A stretch of 64,000 nucleotides of DNA, from assembly GCA_022226955.1 (NCBI GenBank), contig CP092079.1, positions 672,811 to 736,810 on the forward strand, in the 5' to 3' direction. Position numbers and translations under genes: made by a program. Numbering within the stretch: position 1 is the first letter of the stretch; the number at the start of each line of letters is the position of its first letter. This document shows positions 8,268 through 17,443 of the stretch, piece by piece. The notes under the pieces were generated by a model. It was not told the origin of the DNA. It was given only the letters and a program-made list of their open reading frames with translations, and ran no database searches. The stretch is from Nitrospira sp. (lineage in GTDB: Bacteria > Nitrospirota > Nitrospiria > Nitrospirales > Nitrospiraceae).

Positions 8268-9545
8268 ATGGAGGTTTATCGGGGGTCTCATCGGTGGGCG
8301 ATCCTAGGGCTCATTCTCCTATTGTGCGTAGGCAGTCAGGGTTGCGAGGAGAGTGGAGGAGGTGCGGTTTCAACGGGGCCGGTGGTCGGAACCGGGGCCT
8401 CGATAGAAACATTGAGAACAGATTTTGGCATTTATCCGGAGCCGGCCCTGCCGTCGTTGCCGCAGGCGGGCCGGGAGGCAGTGGATCCTACGTTTCACTC
8501 CGTGATTCTCCGGCTGACCGATGGCGCGGACGGCAACACGGGCACCGTAGTGCAGTATGCGTACTGGCCGGTTTTCAATTCGGATGCGACGCGTATTCAT
8601 GTTGTGGGGACGTATGGCGTGACCAGGAGCGTCTTTTTCACCTTCGATAAAACGCAGCGGCTGGCCGGTAACAAATTAGTGCTGGCGACGCCTCCATCGA
8701 ACGGCTGGTTGATGGAGCGGTCCGATATGATCTGGAGCGGCACGAACCCCGACATCATCTATGGCCACAACGATACCCATCGGTTATGGGCATTCAATGC
8801 CGCAAGCCGGCAGTATCAACTCGTGAAAGACTTCACCAACGATGTCGTTGCTGGTGGCGCGCTCTATCAGATGTCCAAGAGTCTCGACGACGATGTCTTT
8901 GCGTTTACGCTGACAAACTCCTCGGCCCAGTACGTGGGCTATCTCGTGTGGCGGCGCAGTACGGACACCATCCTCTATCGCCAGATGGTGTCGAGTCTCG
9001 ATGAAGTCCAGGTGGATAAGTCCGGCCAGTTCCTGACTGTCGTATTGACAACCGGGGATGTCCAGATCGTGACGCTGGCCACCGGCGCGAGTGAGACGCT
9101 GACCTGGGGCGTCGATGGTTTCTTCCACCATGATTCGGGGCATGGCACGATCTTCACGGGAGGGTTCAATCACGATTATGTCTATCGGTTATTGCAGACG
9201 CCGCATAGCACGGTCAGCTTGATCCCTGGGTATGTCACCTCTAATACGCAGACTGCCCATTACTCGATGCTGGCGGATAACGAAACCTGGGCGCTGGTGA
9301 GCCGGTATTCTAACGCCGGAGGAGGAGTCCAAGCGGCGTTCGATAACGAAATCTTTCAAGTGGCGACGGATGGGAGTCAACGAGTTCGTCGCGTCGCGCA
9401 TCATCGCAGCGTCTATCAATCGTATTATGATGCGCCGATGGCGAATATCAGCCGGGACGGCCGGTTCGTCGCCTTTACCAGCACGTGGGGGCAGCCCGGC
9501 GGACGACGGGATGTCTATATTGCCGAAATACCGCCCGCTCCGTAA
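8268..9545 (+). CDS. lipoprotein, probable beta-propeller-like protein of unknown function
   Basis: 425 residues from ATG 8268, with AAGGAG 8 bp upstream (a GTG lies just before it). A signal peptide ends in a lipobox (VGSQGC, Cys26), so the mature protein should be lipid-anchored. The rest contains repeated beta-strand-like blocks with turns such as FNSDATRIHVVG, DKSGQFLTVVL and NISRDGRFVAFTS, a pattern seen in TolB-type and other propeller proteins. No catalytic motif is evident. It stands alone after the repeat-filled gap, and its next neighbour is convergent. Confidence 0.75.
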   Translation: MEVYRGSHRWAILGLILLLCVGSQGCEESGGGAVSTGPVVGTGASIETLRTDFGIYPEPALPSLPQAGREAVDPTFHSVILRLTDGADGNTGTVVQYAYWPVFNSDATRIHVVGTYGVTRSVFFTFDKTQRLAGNKLVLATPPSNGWLMERSDMIWSGTNPDIIYGHNDTHRLWAFNAASRQYQLVKDFTNDVVAGGALYQMSKSLDDDVFAFTLTNSSAQYVGYLVWRRSTDTILYRQMVSSLDEVQVDKSGQFLTVVLTTGDVQIVTLATGASETLTWGVDGFFHHDSGHGTIFTGGFNHDYVYRLLQTPHSTVSLIPGYVTSNTQTAHYSMLADNETWALVSRYSNAGGGVQAAFDNEIFQVATDGSQRVRRVAHHRSVYQSYYDAPMANISRDGRFVAFTSTWGQPGGRRDVYIAEIPPAP

Positions 9546-9646
9546 TATGCCCTGCCTGTCGCTACGATCACATTCAGCCAAATCGGATAGATGGCCGGGC
9601 GGTGGGTCCTGTAACGCCTCATGTCAGTTTGAAGAATTGTCAGGCG

Positions 9647-10006
9647 CTACCCGAGAAGACTTAGAAACACGGGAATGAGCGAAAGAAATACGACGATGGA
9701 TGCGCCGGTGCCAATAATCCAGGCAAGCGATGCTCTCGCACGACGCGGGATTCGTTGGAAGGCAAGCTGGGCGCTCATGAACCTTGATAGGCCCGCGACA
9801 CCCCAATGAAATGCGTTCCATGCGGAGATGACCGTGATCGCTCCAAGAACCATCCTGAGCAGGGGCTGATTGACCTTAAACGTGGCGGAAGCAAATACCG
9901 AGGTTAGAGTCAGCGCCTCAATCCAGCCGAACCACTCGTGAAACTTGCCGGTGCGGAGCCACCAGAGCGACCAGTGTTCTTCTGGCTGTTTTGCATCGTC
10001 GTTCAT
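9647..10006 (-). CDS. small inner-membrane protein of unknown function
   Basis: 119 residues. Three hydrophobic segments are visible: about 28-42, 48-68 (LLRMVLGAITVISAWNAFHW) and 94-118 at the C-terminus. The N-terminus is acidic and Trp-rich (EEHWSLWWLRTGKFHEWFGW). No family was recognised. It is convergent with the lipoprotein gene and separated from the haemoglobin gene by about 90 bp that include a ttcttgctcgct repeat core. Confidence 0.6.
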   Translation of the reverse strand: MNDDAKQPEEHWSLWWLRTGKFHEWFGWIEALTLTSVFASATFKVNQPLLRMVLGAITVISAWNAFHWGVAGLSRFMSAQLAFQRIPRRARASLAWIIGTGASIVVFLSLIPVFLSLLG

Positions 10007-10093
10007 GCAATTCCCGTTTGTAGTGACCTATTAGGCGATGGCGGTGGAGTCGGCGACATGGCTTTCTTGCTCGCTGCCTGCCGAGTATGGTCG

Positions 10094-10513
10094 TCAGAAC
10101 TCTCCAGCGTTCACTTGCCGGATTCGTTCCGCCGGGACGCTGAGGGCGGTCAGGAGATAGTCTTTCAATTCGGTACTGAATGGCTGGTCAGCCAGAGCTC
10201 GCTGCATGCACAGCAGCCAGGCGTCGCGTTCCTCGTACCCGATCGGAAACCGTTTGTGTACGCCGGGAATGTTGATCGGCCCATAATGCTGCTGAAACAA
10301 CTTCGGGCCACCCAGCCAGCCACTGAGAAAATACGTCAGCTTCTTGCGTGCCTCGCTGAGATCCTTCGGATGCATGCTCCGAATGGTCTTGGCTTCAGGC
10401 AGCGTATCCATGTTGGTATAAAACTCGTTCACCAATTTCGTGAGCCCCTCAAGCCCGCCCGCCGCTTGGTAGGGAGTGATCTCAACGCGATTGTCCTGCT
10501 CGTTGTCCGTCAT
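10094..10513 (-). CDS. group II truncated haemoglobin
   Basis: 139 residues; ATG preceded by GAGGA. The 2-over-2 globin pattern is clear: a GGLEGLTKLVNEFYTNMD helix with Tyr32 at B10, YFLSGWLGGPKLF, the proximal His86 in VHKRFPIG, and RDAWL with Trp99 at G8, which marks group II (trHbO/YjbI). Such proteins bind O2 or NO through haem and are commonly linked to NO or peroxide stress or to oxygen handling. The adjoining VOC gene on the same strand is 52 bp away, but no direct functional link is shown. Confidence 0.92.
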   Translation of the reverse strand: MTDNEQDNRVEITPYQAAGGLEGLTKLVNEFYTNMDTLPEAKTIRSMHPKDLSEARKKLTYFLSGWLGGPKLFQQHYGPINIPGVHKRFPIGYEERDAWLLCMQRALADQPFSTELKDYLLTALSVPAERIRQVNAGEF

Positions 10514-10565
10514 ATCAATCCTCGATAAAGTGCGAGGTCAAGAACCGACCTTCAGCTCATGTTTT

Positions 10566-10934
10566 TCAATCAATGTTTTGACCAATACGCCACAACACAC
10601 CAGACGGATCGTAAAGACAGAAATCCCGCATTTTCCACGGCTGATCTTCTAGGGCGGTGACTCGCGTTCCGTATTTCGCCAGCACGCCACTTGCTTGAAC
10701 GTGATCCCACCATGATTGAACATCCTCGACCAGGATATGCATCATGAAATTTTCTGCGAATGTCTTTGCGCAGAAGTCTTGTAGCAAGAAGCTCACATGG
10801 CCAAAGTGAAAGTAGGCAATGCCCCCACCCTCCGACGCCATGGTGAAACCAAGATCCTTGTAGAACTGTTTTGATAGCGCGAAGTCTTTGGAGGGTACGA
10901 ACGCTTTGATTTCAGTGACGTTGAGATTGGGCAT
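10566..10934 (-). CDS. VOC (glyoxalase/bleomycin resistance) family protein
   Basis: 122 residues, a single VOC module pair of beta-alpha-beta-beta-beta units. Family features are an N-terminal IKAFVPSKDFALSKQFYKDLGF, the middle MMHILVEDVQSWWDHV, and the C-terminal MRDFCLYDPSGVLWRIGQ with a typical metal-ligand position. Substrate cannot be inferred; the family includes isomerases, dioxygenases and antibiotic-binding proteins. It is the last gene before the SIR2-HerA insert and probably shares transcription with the haemoglobin gene. Confidence 0.88.
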   Translation of the reverse strand: MPNLNVTEIKAFVPSKDFALSKQFYKDLGFTMASEGGGIAYFHFGHVSFLLQDFCAKTFAENFMMHILVEDVQSWWDHVQASGVLAKYGTRVTALEDQPWKMRDFCLYDPSGVLWRIGQNID

Positions 10935-11175
10935 GTTTTCTCTCTCAAGGCGCCAAACAAATAAGTCTGTTGCAGATTACCTGTGCAGCGTAGCACGGTG
11001 GTCTCAGTACTCAACCGGAAGGCTAGTGTACGTGCAAATCCAACAGGTACTCAAGGTTTCAGCCTGGTTCACTTATTGGAAGCCCAGAAATGAGGATATT
11101 CAGATTTGCGGTTGGCTTCCAACCGATTCATGTTTCTAGAAACTCAGAATGTCACCATTGCCTGGAGTCCACTGA

Positions 11176-12867
11176 TTATCGCTCTTGGCTTCGCCAGCGC
11201 TTCACGATTGCGTCCACGTCGAGATCGGTTGGACCATCTTTCCAGTTCTTGTAGAAATCAATATCATCGCTGTTGGGTGTGGGGTTCGGTTTTTCGAACT
11301 GAAGGCGTGTGGGTAATGGAACTGCCTCGCCGAGGACGAGGGCTTCGCCACGTCCCAAGCCCGCGAGTACGCTAACTAAGTCGCCTTCACTCTCTGGCAC
11401 TAGGCTGCGCACATATCCCTGATCGTCCGGGTTCGTGATGCGCAGGCAGATAAATGTGCCGCATTGCGCGAGAACCGTCTCGGAGACCTCGTGGGGCCGC
11501 TGACTCACGACGGCAAGACCGACCCCGTACTTGCGTCCTTCCTTCGCGATCCGCTCCATCGACTTACGGGATCCCGCGAACTGGCTCTCGCTCGCGCGCG
11601 GAATGTATGCATGAGCCTCCTCGCACATCAGGAGGATGGGAAACTCGCGGTACTTTGGATTCCAGTAGTTGAACTCGAAGGCCAGGCGACCGATCTGTGC
11701 CGAGACGGTGGGCCGCACGTCGAAGGGGACCGAGGATAGGTCGATAACTGTGACGGCGGCTTTCTGCGAGCCAAGTCCGACGAAATCCCGCAACATTCCA
11801 ACTAGTGAAGCGGAGTTCGTTCGCACCTTCGGTTTCAAGAGAAAGTCGTACCGCACGTCGTTCATGCGGCTTTCAAGGCGGACAAGGAAACGGTCGAAGT
11901 CGCCAAACATATCCCCCTGCTTGGGTCCCTTCGCTCCTTGGACCATTTCAATGTTCTTGGCACGCACGGTGGTCACAAGTTCTTCGAGTGAGAAGAACAC
12001 TGGGGTGTCAACGGTTACTCGGTTGAGATTCAGCGACGTCTTCTCCTTATCGCGGAGTCGTCGAAGCGTGTCACGGAAGAACGCTGTCTGATTGTGTGCC
12101 GCTTGCTCGGTGCGGTCAATCAACAGATCGCAGAGTTCCGCGTACGTCATCAGCCAGTACGGAATTTCCATGTCTCTTGCGTCCACATGACGGACGATTG
12201 TGTCGGCAAAAGCATAGTGACGATTGCCGTCCTCACGCTTCCAACAATATTCCCCGTGCAAGTCCAGGATGATGATGTGGGCACGTGGCATCACAGCGAC
12301 CGCACGCTGGACGAGTGCGGCGACCGTCCAGGACTTTCCAGACCCGGTCTGTCCGAGAATAGCAAAATGTCTCCCGAACAGGTTGGATGGGTCGAGGCAG
12401 ACCTTGAGCGACGGGTGAGTCGCGACCGTTCCCACTGAGAAGCCCTTGGACTGGAAGCGGTTGAACATCTTGGCGATGTCAGCCGAGCCAATAGCATGAA
12501 CCTCCGCCCCTGTGGTCGGATACTGTCCAACGCCCCGATCAAAATGGCCATCAGCCTTGATTGAACCAATCGGGGTCAGGCGCGCGATCCTTTTTGCGAA
12601 GGGGAGTCGCGCGGTATCTTCGCCTGGAGTCTCGATTGTTGGCGTGGCGAGCGCCTCTTGTTCGGTCATCCGAGTGACGATGGCGATGATGTGGACCGCG
12701 TTCTGACGGATTGCGACGTAGGAGCCAAGTTGGCCGACCGCGATGTCTTCATCGCCGATCGTGACGGTGGGAGAGTGTCCCTGTTCGTCTTCGACAAGCG
12801 TCGCCGTGAGTAGACTGCCCTGAACGTCGACAATGTATCCGATCACTGTGTTGGCTGACGTGGACAT
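11176..12867 (-). CDS. herA: HerA-like ATPase of a SIR2-HerA defence module
   Basis: 563 residues. An N-terminal HAS-barrel-like region (about 1-70) precedes a FtsK/HerA-type ATPase: Walker A GQTGSGKS (172-179), Walker B ILLMCEEAHAYIP (411-423) and GRKYGVGLAVVSQRP (444-458), the sensor and arginine-finger region of this class. HerA proteins form hexameric rings. The AAGGAGG ribosome site lies inside the last codons of the SIR2 gene, 3 bp away, so the two are coupled. SIR2-HerA pairs are known anti-phage systems in which the ATPase ring and the NAD-cleaving partner form one large complex. It lacks a partner nuclease of the NurA type, unlike archaeal repair HerA loci. Confidence 0.9.
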   Translation of the reverse strand: MSTSANTVIGYIVDVQGSLLTATLVEDEQGHSPTVTIGDEDIAVGQLGSYVAIRQNAVHIIAIVTRMTEQEALATPTIETPGEDTARLPFAKRIARLTPIGSIKADGHFDRGVGQYPTTGAEVHAIGSADIAKMFNRFQSKGFSVGTVATHPSLKVCLDPSNLFGRHFAILGQTGSGKSWTVAALVQRAVAVMPRAHIIILDLHGEYCWKREDGNRHYAFADTIVRHVDARDMEIPYWLMTYAELCDLLIDRTEQAAHNQTAFFRDTLRRLRDKEKTSLNLNRVTVDTPVFFSLEELVTTVRAKNIEMVQGAKGPKQGDMFGDFDRFLVRLESRMNDVRYDFLLKPKVRTNSASLVGMLRDFVGLGSQKAAVTVIDLSSVPFDVRPTVSAQIGRLAFEFNYWNPKYREFPILLMCEEAHAYIPRASESQFAGSRKSMERIAKEGRKYGVGLAVVSQRPHEVSETVLAQCGTFICLRITNPDDQGYVRSLVPESEGDLVSVLAGLGRGEALVLGEAVPLPTRLQFEKPNPTPNSDDIDFYKNWKDGPTDLDVDAIVKRWRSQER

Positions 12868-12870
12868 CTG

Positions 12871-13899
12871 CTAAACCTCCTTCGCCAGGCGCTCGAAACT
12901 CCAGAGATCGGCATGACCCGCACCGATTTGTCCCTTTAGGGCGCAGCGATTCTCGGTAACGACAATCGCGTTAGTCTTTGCGCTCCATCTAGTCCAGATG
13001 GGATCAGCAAGGGCCTTTGTGAACATTAAGACCGTGAAGTCCGTTCTTGCCAACGCGGAATCGATGATCGTGTTTACATGCTCATCGGCAAAACCATATC
13101 CGATGCAGACAAGCCGGTTCATTGGAGTGGCGTTCTGGCCAAGGCAACCGCGAAACGCAGACCAGAGCGCGGAATACGGCGGGTTCATGGTGTCCGCTGC
13201 CTTTCTCCGCTGAGGTGGGATCATGAGGCGCTTGGCGCTAGCGGGCGGTGCCGCGCTGAACCCGCACCGACGAATCCCGTTTGTCGGACATTCATACCAC
13301 CCCAGAGAACCATGAAGCTTTAACAGATGTATGGGCTTCACAGTCTCTTCGAACTGCTTGCTCCTGTGTGTCCCACGGATGCGTCCAATACGCTCCTCAA
13401 ACACGGCCGGGTCAAAATAGCTGTGCTCGGCCCCTGTGTACCCATCAATCAAGCGCACTCGCACCACCGATGCGGCTCGTTCGATCAACGGATCATAGTT
13501 GAGGCTGAAGACCTTAGTAAGGGGCTCCCCACGCTGAGCAATTCGTTTAACGAACTCCGCGTGAAGATCCAGTGGCGGAGCCATTGATATAAAGATCTCA
13601 GCGATCGCCTTTGTTACCAAGTGGCGATAGGATGTGTCGTTCGCTCCCCCGTCGTCAAGCAAGTCCAAGGCGTGCTCGATACCGTTAGCGCCGCTGTCGA
13701 GTTTATCTTGAATCTCCTTACGCTTCGCCTCGTCGGAGATTCTGCCCTTGATCTTGTCCCATAGCTGAAACGCGAGCGGGTATCCATTGTTGTTGAGGTA
13801 CGACGAGCCCGCGCCGAGTAAGTAGCCTACGCGCTGCGACTTGAGCTGCTGAGCAACCTTCGCCTCAAGTTCAGCTGTGAAGTTCGACGCCGTGGTCAT
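12871..13899 (-). CDS. sir2: SIR2-domain NADase-type effector
   Basis: 342 residues. SIR2 landmarks: VGYLLGAGSSYL (GAGSS 29-33) for NAD binding, FSLNYDPLIE with Asn134, LLKLHGSLGW with His196, and the late VCIGYGFADEHVN (264-276). Asn and His at these positions are the residues needed by defence SIR2 proteins to cleave NAD. It is the first gene of a two-gene operon with the HerA-like ATPase. The pair matches SIR2-HerA (also called Nezha), which causes abortive infection by depleting NAD. No strong ribosome site precedes ATG 13899. Substrate and phage range cannot be read from sequence. Confidence 0.9.
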   Translation of the reverse strand: MTTASNFTAELEAKVAQQLKSQRVGYLLGAGSSYLNNNGYPLAFQLWDKIKGRISDEAKRKEIQDKLDSGANGIEHALDLLDDGGANDTSYRHLVTKAIAEIFISMAPPLDLHAEFVKRIAQRGEPLTKVFSLNYDPLIERAASVVRVRLIDGYTGAEHSYFDPAVFEERIGRIRGTHRSKQFEETVKPIHLLKLHGSLGWYECPTNGIRRCGFSAAPPASAKRLMIPPQRRKAADTMNPPYSALWSAFRGCLGQNATPMNRLVCIGYGFADEHVNTIIDSALARTDFTVLMFTKALADPIWTRWSAKTNAIVVTENRCALKGQIGAGHADLWSFERLAKEV

Positions 13900-14255
13900 T
13901 GGTTCATGCCCAACTATTAAGTGAGCCGTTCACCATTTGGATAAGCGCGTTGTGTAGTTCGCCTCGAATTGTCTCAGTGATCTACGCGCAATATCTGTCC
14001 TTTGTATTCCTCTGTCAAGCTGTCGGCAGTCGGGCAGTGTGTCGAGTATCAAGTCCCCCATGGGTGGGGTTCCATTGCTATTTACATTCACAGAGTGGGG
14101 ATCACATCTGCCTGAGCCATACAGTTTGGTGCGCGTATCTCGGAGCAGGGGATTCCCAGGCGTTTCCTCCGATTCTCTTCTATTGACTCTGTTTTCGACC
14201 GCTTCCTATAATGACCGGTCGGCGCAATGTATAACCAGCTGATTCATTGAGTTAA
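13900..14255. other. gene-free 356-bp spacer between SIR2 and moaC
   Basis: No credible ORF, RNA gene or repeat was seen. It separates divergently transcribed SIR2-HerA and the moa operon, so it should hold promoters for both. Base use looks less G+C-rich than the flanking core genes, consistent with its being part of the acquired insert. A G/C-rich patch at 14131-14170 was considered as a cofactor riboswitch, without support. Confidence 0.5.
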
Positions 14256-14750
14256 ATGGCTGAGTTCACGCACTTTAACGAGTCGGGCCGGGCGCGGATG
14301 GTCGATGTCAGCGCGAAAGACTCGACTGAACGGGTCGGGACTGCGCAGGCAACGGTCTGGATGCTGCCTGCCACGCTGGAGAAGATTCAGCGTGGGAAGA
14401 TCGCCAAGGGCGACGTCCTCGCCGTAGCCCAGGTCGCCGGGGTGATGGGGGCGAAGAAGACCCCGGACCTCATCCCCATGTGTCATCCTCTCCTGATCAC
14501 CAGCGTCGACATCTCCTTCAAAGAAGAATCCCAGCCAAACCAAGCAGGCCTCTGCGCCATCCATATCTTCGCAACGGTCAAGACCACGGGACAGACCGGC
14601 GTGGAGATGGAAGCGATGACGGCGGCCTCCGTGGCGGCGCTCACCATCTATGATATGTGTAAGGCGATCGATCGCGGGATGAGCTTCAGCGATGTGTGTT
14701 TGCTCTCAAAGTCTGGCGGGAAGTCCGGGACGTACACGAGGCCGGACTGA
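14256..14750 (+). CDS. moaC: cyclic pyranopterin monophosphate synthase
   Basis: 164 residues, full length. Conserved MoaC segments: [14 protein letters not shown] at the N-terminus, [19 protein letters not shown] with the active-site [29 protein letters not shown] and the final SGGKSGTY. It converts the 3',8-cyclo intermediate made by MoaA into cyclic pyranopterin monophosphate in molybdenum cofactor synthesis. It heads a moaC-moaD-moaE-moaA run; moaD follows after only 6 bp. Confidence 0.97.
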   Translation: MAEFTHFNESGRARMVDVSAKDSTERVGTAQATVWMLPATLEKIQRGKIAKGDVLAVAQVAGVMGAKKTPDLIPMCHPLLITSVDISFKEESQPNQAGLCAIHIFATVKTTGQTGVEMEAMTAASVAALTIYDMCKAIDRGMSFSDVCLLSKSGGKSGTYTRPD

Positions 14751-14756
14751 AATATT

Positions 14757-15008
14757 ATGGTCACGATTAAGCTATTCGGCATGACGAAGATGCTAGCTGG
14801 GAATCAGGGTTCTCTCTCTCTGGCATTGACGAATGGGAAGCGGGTGAAAGATTTGGTTGAGCTTCTCGATGGCGGGTATCCGCAGATCGGTGAACTCATC
14901 CATAAGAAGAAGGTTCTGGTGTCGGTCAATCAGGAAATTGCTCACGAGGAAACGGAAATCCGGGACGGCGATGAGATCGCTCTCTTGCCTCCCTTTGCAG
15001 GTGGGTAG
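14757..15008 (+). CDS. moaD: molybdopterin synthase small (sulfur-carrier) subunit
   Basis: 83 residues ending in LPPFAGG. The C-terminal Gly-Gly is the site made into a thiocarboxylate that donates sulfur to cyclic pyranopterin monophosphate. The ubiquitin-like fold is indicated by VTIKLFGMTKMLAG, VLVSVNQEIA and the DGDEIALLPP ending typical of MoaD. It sits between moaC and moaE with gaps of 6 and 2 bp, as expected for stoichiometric synthesis with the MoaE subunit. Confidence 0.95.
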   Translation: MVTIKLFGMTKMLAGNQGSLSLALTNGKRVKDLVELLDGGYPQIGELIHKKKVLVSVNQEIAHEETEIRDGDEIALLPPFAGG

Positions 15009-15010
15009 AT

Positions 15011-15451
15011 ATGGAACCGATAGACGAGAGTCAGCTTGTTCGGGTGCAGCGCGAGAATTTCTCCATCGATCGGGAGCTGGACCGGGTCAAGAGCCGATCG
15101 AAGCGGATCGGGGGGATTGCGACCTTCCTGGGGATCGCCCGGGATCGCTCGAAAGGACGGGATGTCGACAGCATCACCTTTGAACATTACGAAGGAATGG
15201 CGGAGAAGAAGCTGCGCGAGATCCGTGAACGGGGATTGAAAGATTTCGATATTCTGGAGTTGCTGATTATCCATCGCTACGGCGAAATTACCATCGGCGA
15301 AAACATTGTGTTGATTATTGCCGGCGCCGAGCATCGGGCCGAGGCGTTCCGCGCCTGCAAGTGGGCGATTGATGAACTAAAGCAGATCACGCCCATTTGG
15401 AAGCTTGAACATACTCCCGAGGGGGAAGTGTGGGTGGAAGAGCATCCATAG
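15011..15451 (+). CDS. moaE: molybdopterin synthase catalytic subunit
   Basis: 146 residues. MoaE motifs: GGIATFLGIARDRSKG, ITFEHYEGMAEKKL, IIHRYGEITIGENIVLI, HRAEAFRACKWAIDELK and the catalytic Lys segment PIWKLEHTPEGEVWVE. It forms a heterotetramer with MoaD and adds two sulfurs to make molybdopterin. Only 2 bp separate it from moaD. No fusion with other moco genes is present. Confidence 0.96.
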   Translation: MEPIDESQLVRVQRENFSIDRELDRVKSRSKRIGGIATFLGIARDRSKGRDVDSITFEHYEGMAEKKLREIRERGLKDFDILELLIIHRYGEITIGENIVLIIAGAEHRAEAFRACKWAIDELKQITPIWKLEHTPEGEVWVEEHP

Positions 15452-15486
15452 TCTCTCGTGGTGTGTAACAGGGATGAGTAACACGC

Positions 15487-16551
15487 ATGTCCCAATTGCC
15501 TGACAGCTTTTCTCCTTCCAAGGTGTTTGATACGCATGGCCGCCCGCTGGGCAGTCTGCGACTCTCCGTCACGGACCGCTGCAATCTGCGCTGCCAGTAC
15601 TGCATGCCGGAAGAGGACTACGTCTGGCTGCCGCGCGAAGATGTCTTGAGCTTCGAGGAGATGGCGACGCTCGCTGGTTATTTCGCTGACCTCGGTGTCG
15701 ATAAGGTCCGGCTGACCGGTGGCGAACCGCTGTTGCGACGCGATTTGTCCCGTCTGGTTCGCCTGCTACTGCAAGACCGGCGGATTGCTGAAATCGCGCT
15801 CACCACGAACGGCATTCTGCTCGCGGATAATGCGCAGGAGTTATATGAGGCGGGGTTGCATCGTGTCACGGTCAGCTTGGATACGCTGCGTCCTGAGCGC
15901 TTTCGGCAACTGACGAGGCGGGATGAGTTTGCGCGTGTCATTGAAGGGATTGAGTCGGTTGGGCGAGCCGGGTTCACGGGACTGAAGCTCGACACAGTGG
16001 CCATTCGCGGATTTAACGACGATGAGCTGGTCGCGCTGATTGAATTCGCCAAGCACTATCGGGCGGAAGTGCGGTTCATTGAATACATGGATGTCGGCGG
16101 AGCGAACGACTGGGCGATGGCGAAGGTGCTGTCGCAGGCGGCGATCTTGGAAGTCTTGACGCAGCACTATGGTCCGATTGTCCCCTTGCCAGGACGCGGG
16201 ACGGCGCCGGCACAGCGGTTTCTTCTGCCGGATGGAACGACCTTCGGCATCATCGCCTCGACGACGCAGCCGTTCTGTTCGACCTGCGACCGGAGCCGCG
16301 TGACCGCCGATGGTATGTGGTATTTGTGTCTCTATGCGCCGAAGGGAACCGACCTTCGGCAGCCCATGCGAGCTGGCGCCAGCCCTAGCCAGATGCGCGA
16401 GTTGATCGGCGCGGGCTGGCAAGGCCGGCGCGAGCGGGGCGCCGAATCGCGCAAGGCGTTGGAGCAGGTCGGGTTGCGCAATGGCAAGCTGATCGGGATC
16501 GATCAACTCCGTGGCGATCCTCATTTGGAAATGCATGCTCGTGGCGGGTGA
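15487..16551 (+). CDS. moaA: GTP 3',8-cyclase (radical SAM)
   Basis: 354 residues. The radical-SAM cluster RCNLRCQYC gives Cys32, Cys36 and Cys39; VRLTGGEPLLRRD follows. A second cluster is seen in PFCSTCDRSRVTADGMWYLCLYA. The tail ends in the conserved Gly-Gly (MHARGG) needed for GTP cyclisation. It converts GTP to 3',8-cyclo-7,8-dihydro-GTP, the first step of molybdenum cofactor synthesis. It is last in the moa run. No moeA, moaB/mog or modABC genes are in the window. Confidence 0.97.
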   Translation: MSQLPDSFSPSKVFDTHGRPLGSLRLSVTDRCNLRCQYCMPEEDYVWLPREDVLSFEEMATLAGYFADLGVDKVRLTGGEPLLRRDLSRLVRLLLQDRRIAEIALTTNGILLADNAQELYEAGLHRVTVSLDTLRPERFRQLTRRDEFARVIEGIESVGRAGFTGLKLDTVAIRGFNDDELVALIEFAKHYRAEVRFIEYMDVGGANDWAMAKVLSQAAILEVLTQHYGPIVPLPGRGTAPAQRFLLPDGTTFGIIASTTQPFCSTCDRSRVTADGMWYLCLYAPKGTDLRQPMRAGASPSQMRELIGAGWQGRRERGAESRKALEQVGLRNGKLIGIDQLRGDPHLEMHARGG

Positions 16552-16600
16552 TCTTCTCCGGCACAGCTGATGTTTGAGCGCCTCGCCGGTAAACCATCTC

Positions 16601-17308
16601 ATGCTTGAGTCGAACCTTCTCACCTTTCTCACAGTCGGATTTGTACTCGGGCTGCGCCATGCGCTCGATGCCGATCATTTGGCCGCGGTGTCCACCGTCC
16701 TCGCGGAACGTCCCTCCGTGCGAGCCTCCGGCCTGGTGGGACTGTGGTGGGGAGTTGGGCATACGCTGACCCTGATGCTGGTCGGCGCTGCGGTGCTTGT
16801 GTCCGGCGTTCATATTCCTGAATCGGTTGCCCTGATGGCTGAAAGCGGCGTGGGGCTATTGCTTGTTGTCCTCGGCGGCACGCTGGCTCTGAAGCTATTC
16901 CGTGAGCGGTGGCATCTGCATCGTCACGTGCATGACGGCGAGCCGCATGTGCATTTACATAGCCATCGCCGGCGTGAGGATCATGTCCATCCGCATTGGG
17001 CCAGGCAATCGCTCCGCCCGCTCCTGATTGGCATGGCCCATGGCGTAGCCGGGTCGGCCGCGTTGATGTTGGTGATTGTGTCGAGCACGAGCGGTATCAG
17101 CCAGGGGTTGCTCTACATTGCGGTGTTTGGTCTCGGTTCAATCGGCGGGATGCTGATGATCGGGCTAACGTTGAGTGTGCCGGTCATCTATTCACGGGCG
17201 ATCGGCCAGCGGGCATTCTTCGCGGTGCAAGGAGTAGCGAGCCTGGGGAGTGTCGGACTTGGGTTGTGGATGTTGTATCGATTGATTCTCTCTCCGGATG
17301 GCCTCTAG
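16601..17308 (+). CDS. UreH/NiCoT-like nickel or cobalt transporter
   Basis: 235 residues from ATG 16601; a TTG at 16574 would add nine residues. The first helix carries the signature RHALDADHLAAV of nickel/cobalt permeases. About six membrane helices are split by a cytoplasmic loop very rich in His (HLHRHVHDGEPHVHLHSHRR, continuing to HVHPH), a likely metal-binding region. The second half contains IGMAHGVAGSAALMLVIV and FGLGSIGGMLMIG, usual for UreH-type proteins. Expected role is uptake of Ni or Co across the inner membrane. No urease or hydrogenase genes are nearby. Confidence 0.85.
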   Translation: MLESNLLTFLTVGFVLGLRHALDADHLAAVSTVLAERPSVRASGLVGLWWGVGHTLTLMLVGAAVLVSGVHIPESVALMAESGVGLLLVVLGGTLALKLFRERWHLHRHVHDGEPHVHLHSHRRREDHVHPHWARQSLRPLLIGMAHGVAGSAALMLVIVSSTSGISQGLLYIAVFGLGSIGGMLMIGLTLSVPVIYSRAIGQRAFFAVQGVASLGSVGLGLWMLYRLILSPDGL

Positions 17309-17443
17309 TTTCCGTTCCTGCTGAATTGTCTTCCAACGAATTGCGCGTGAATCGTTTCGATGGCTATGGTATTCTGCAATCCCGTGCGATGAGCGCATGG
17401 CACGGATGTTCGGAAGTACTGGTCTGAGCAAGAGGATGCGACT

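Noticed and set aside
14131-14180. Possible molybdenum-cofactor riboswitch before moaC
   Set aside because: The patch is G+C-rich and in the right place, but I could not match conserved elements of the motif. A covariance-model search would decide.
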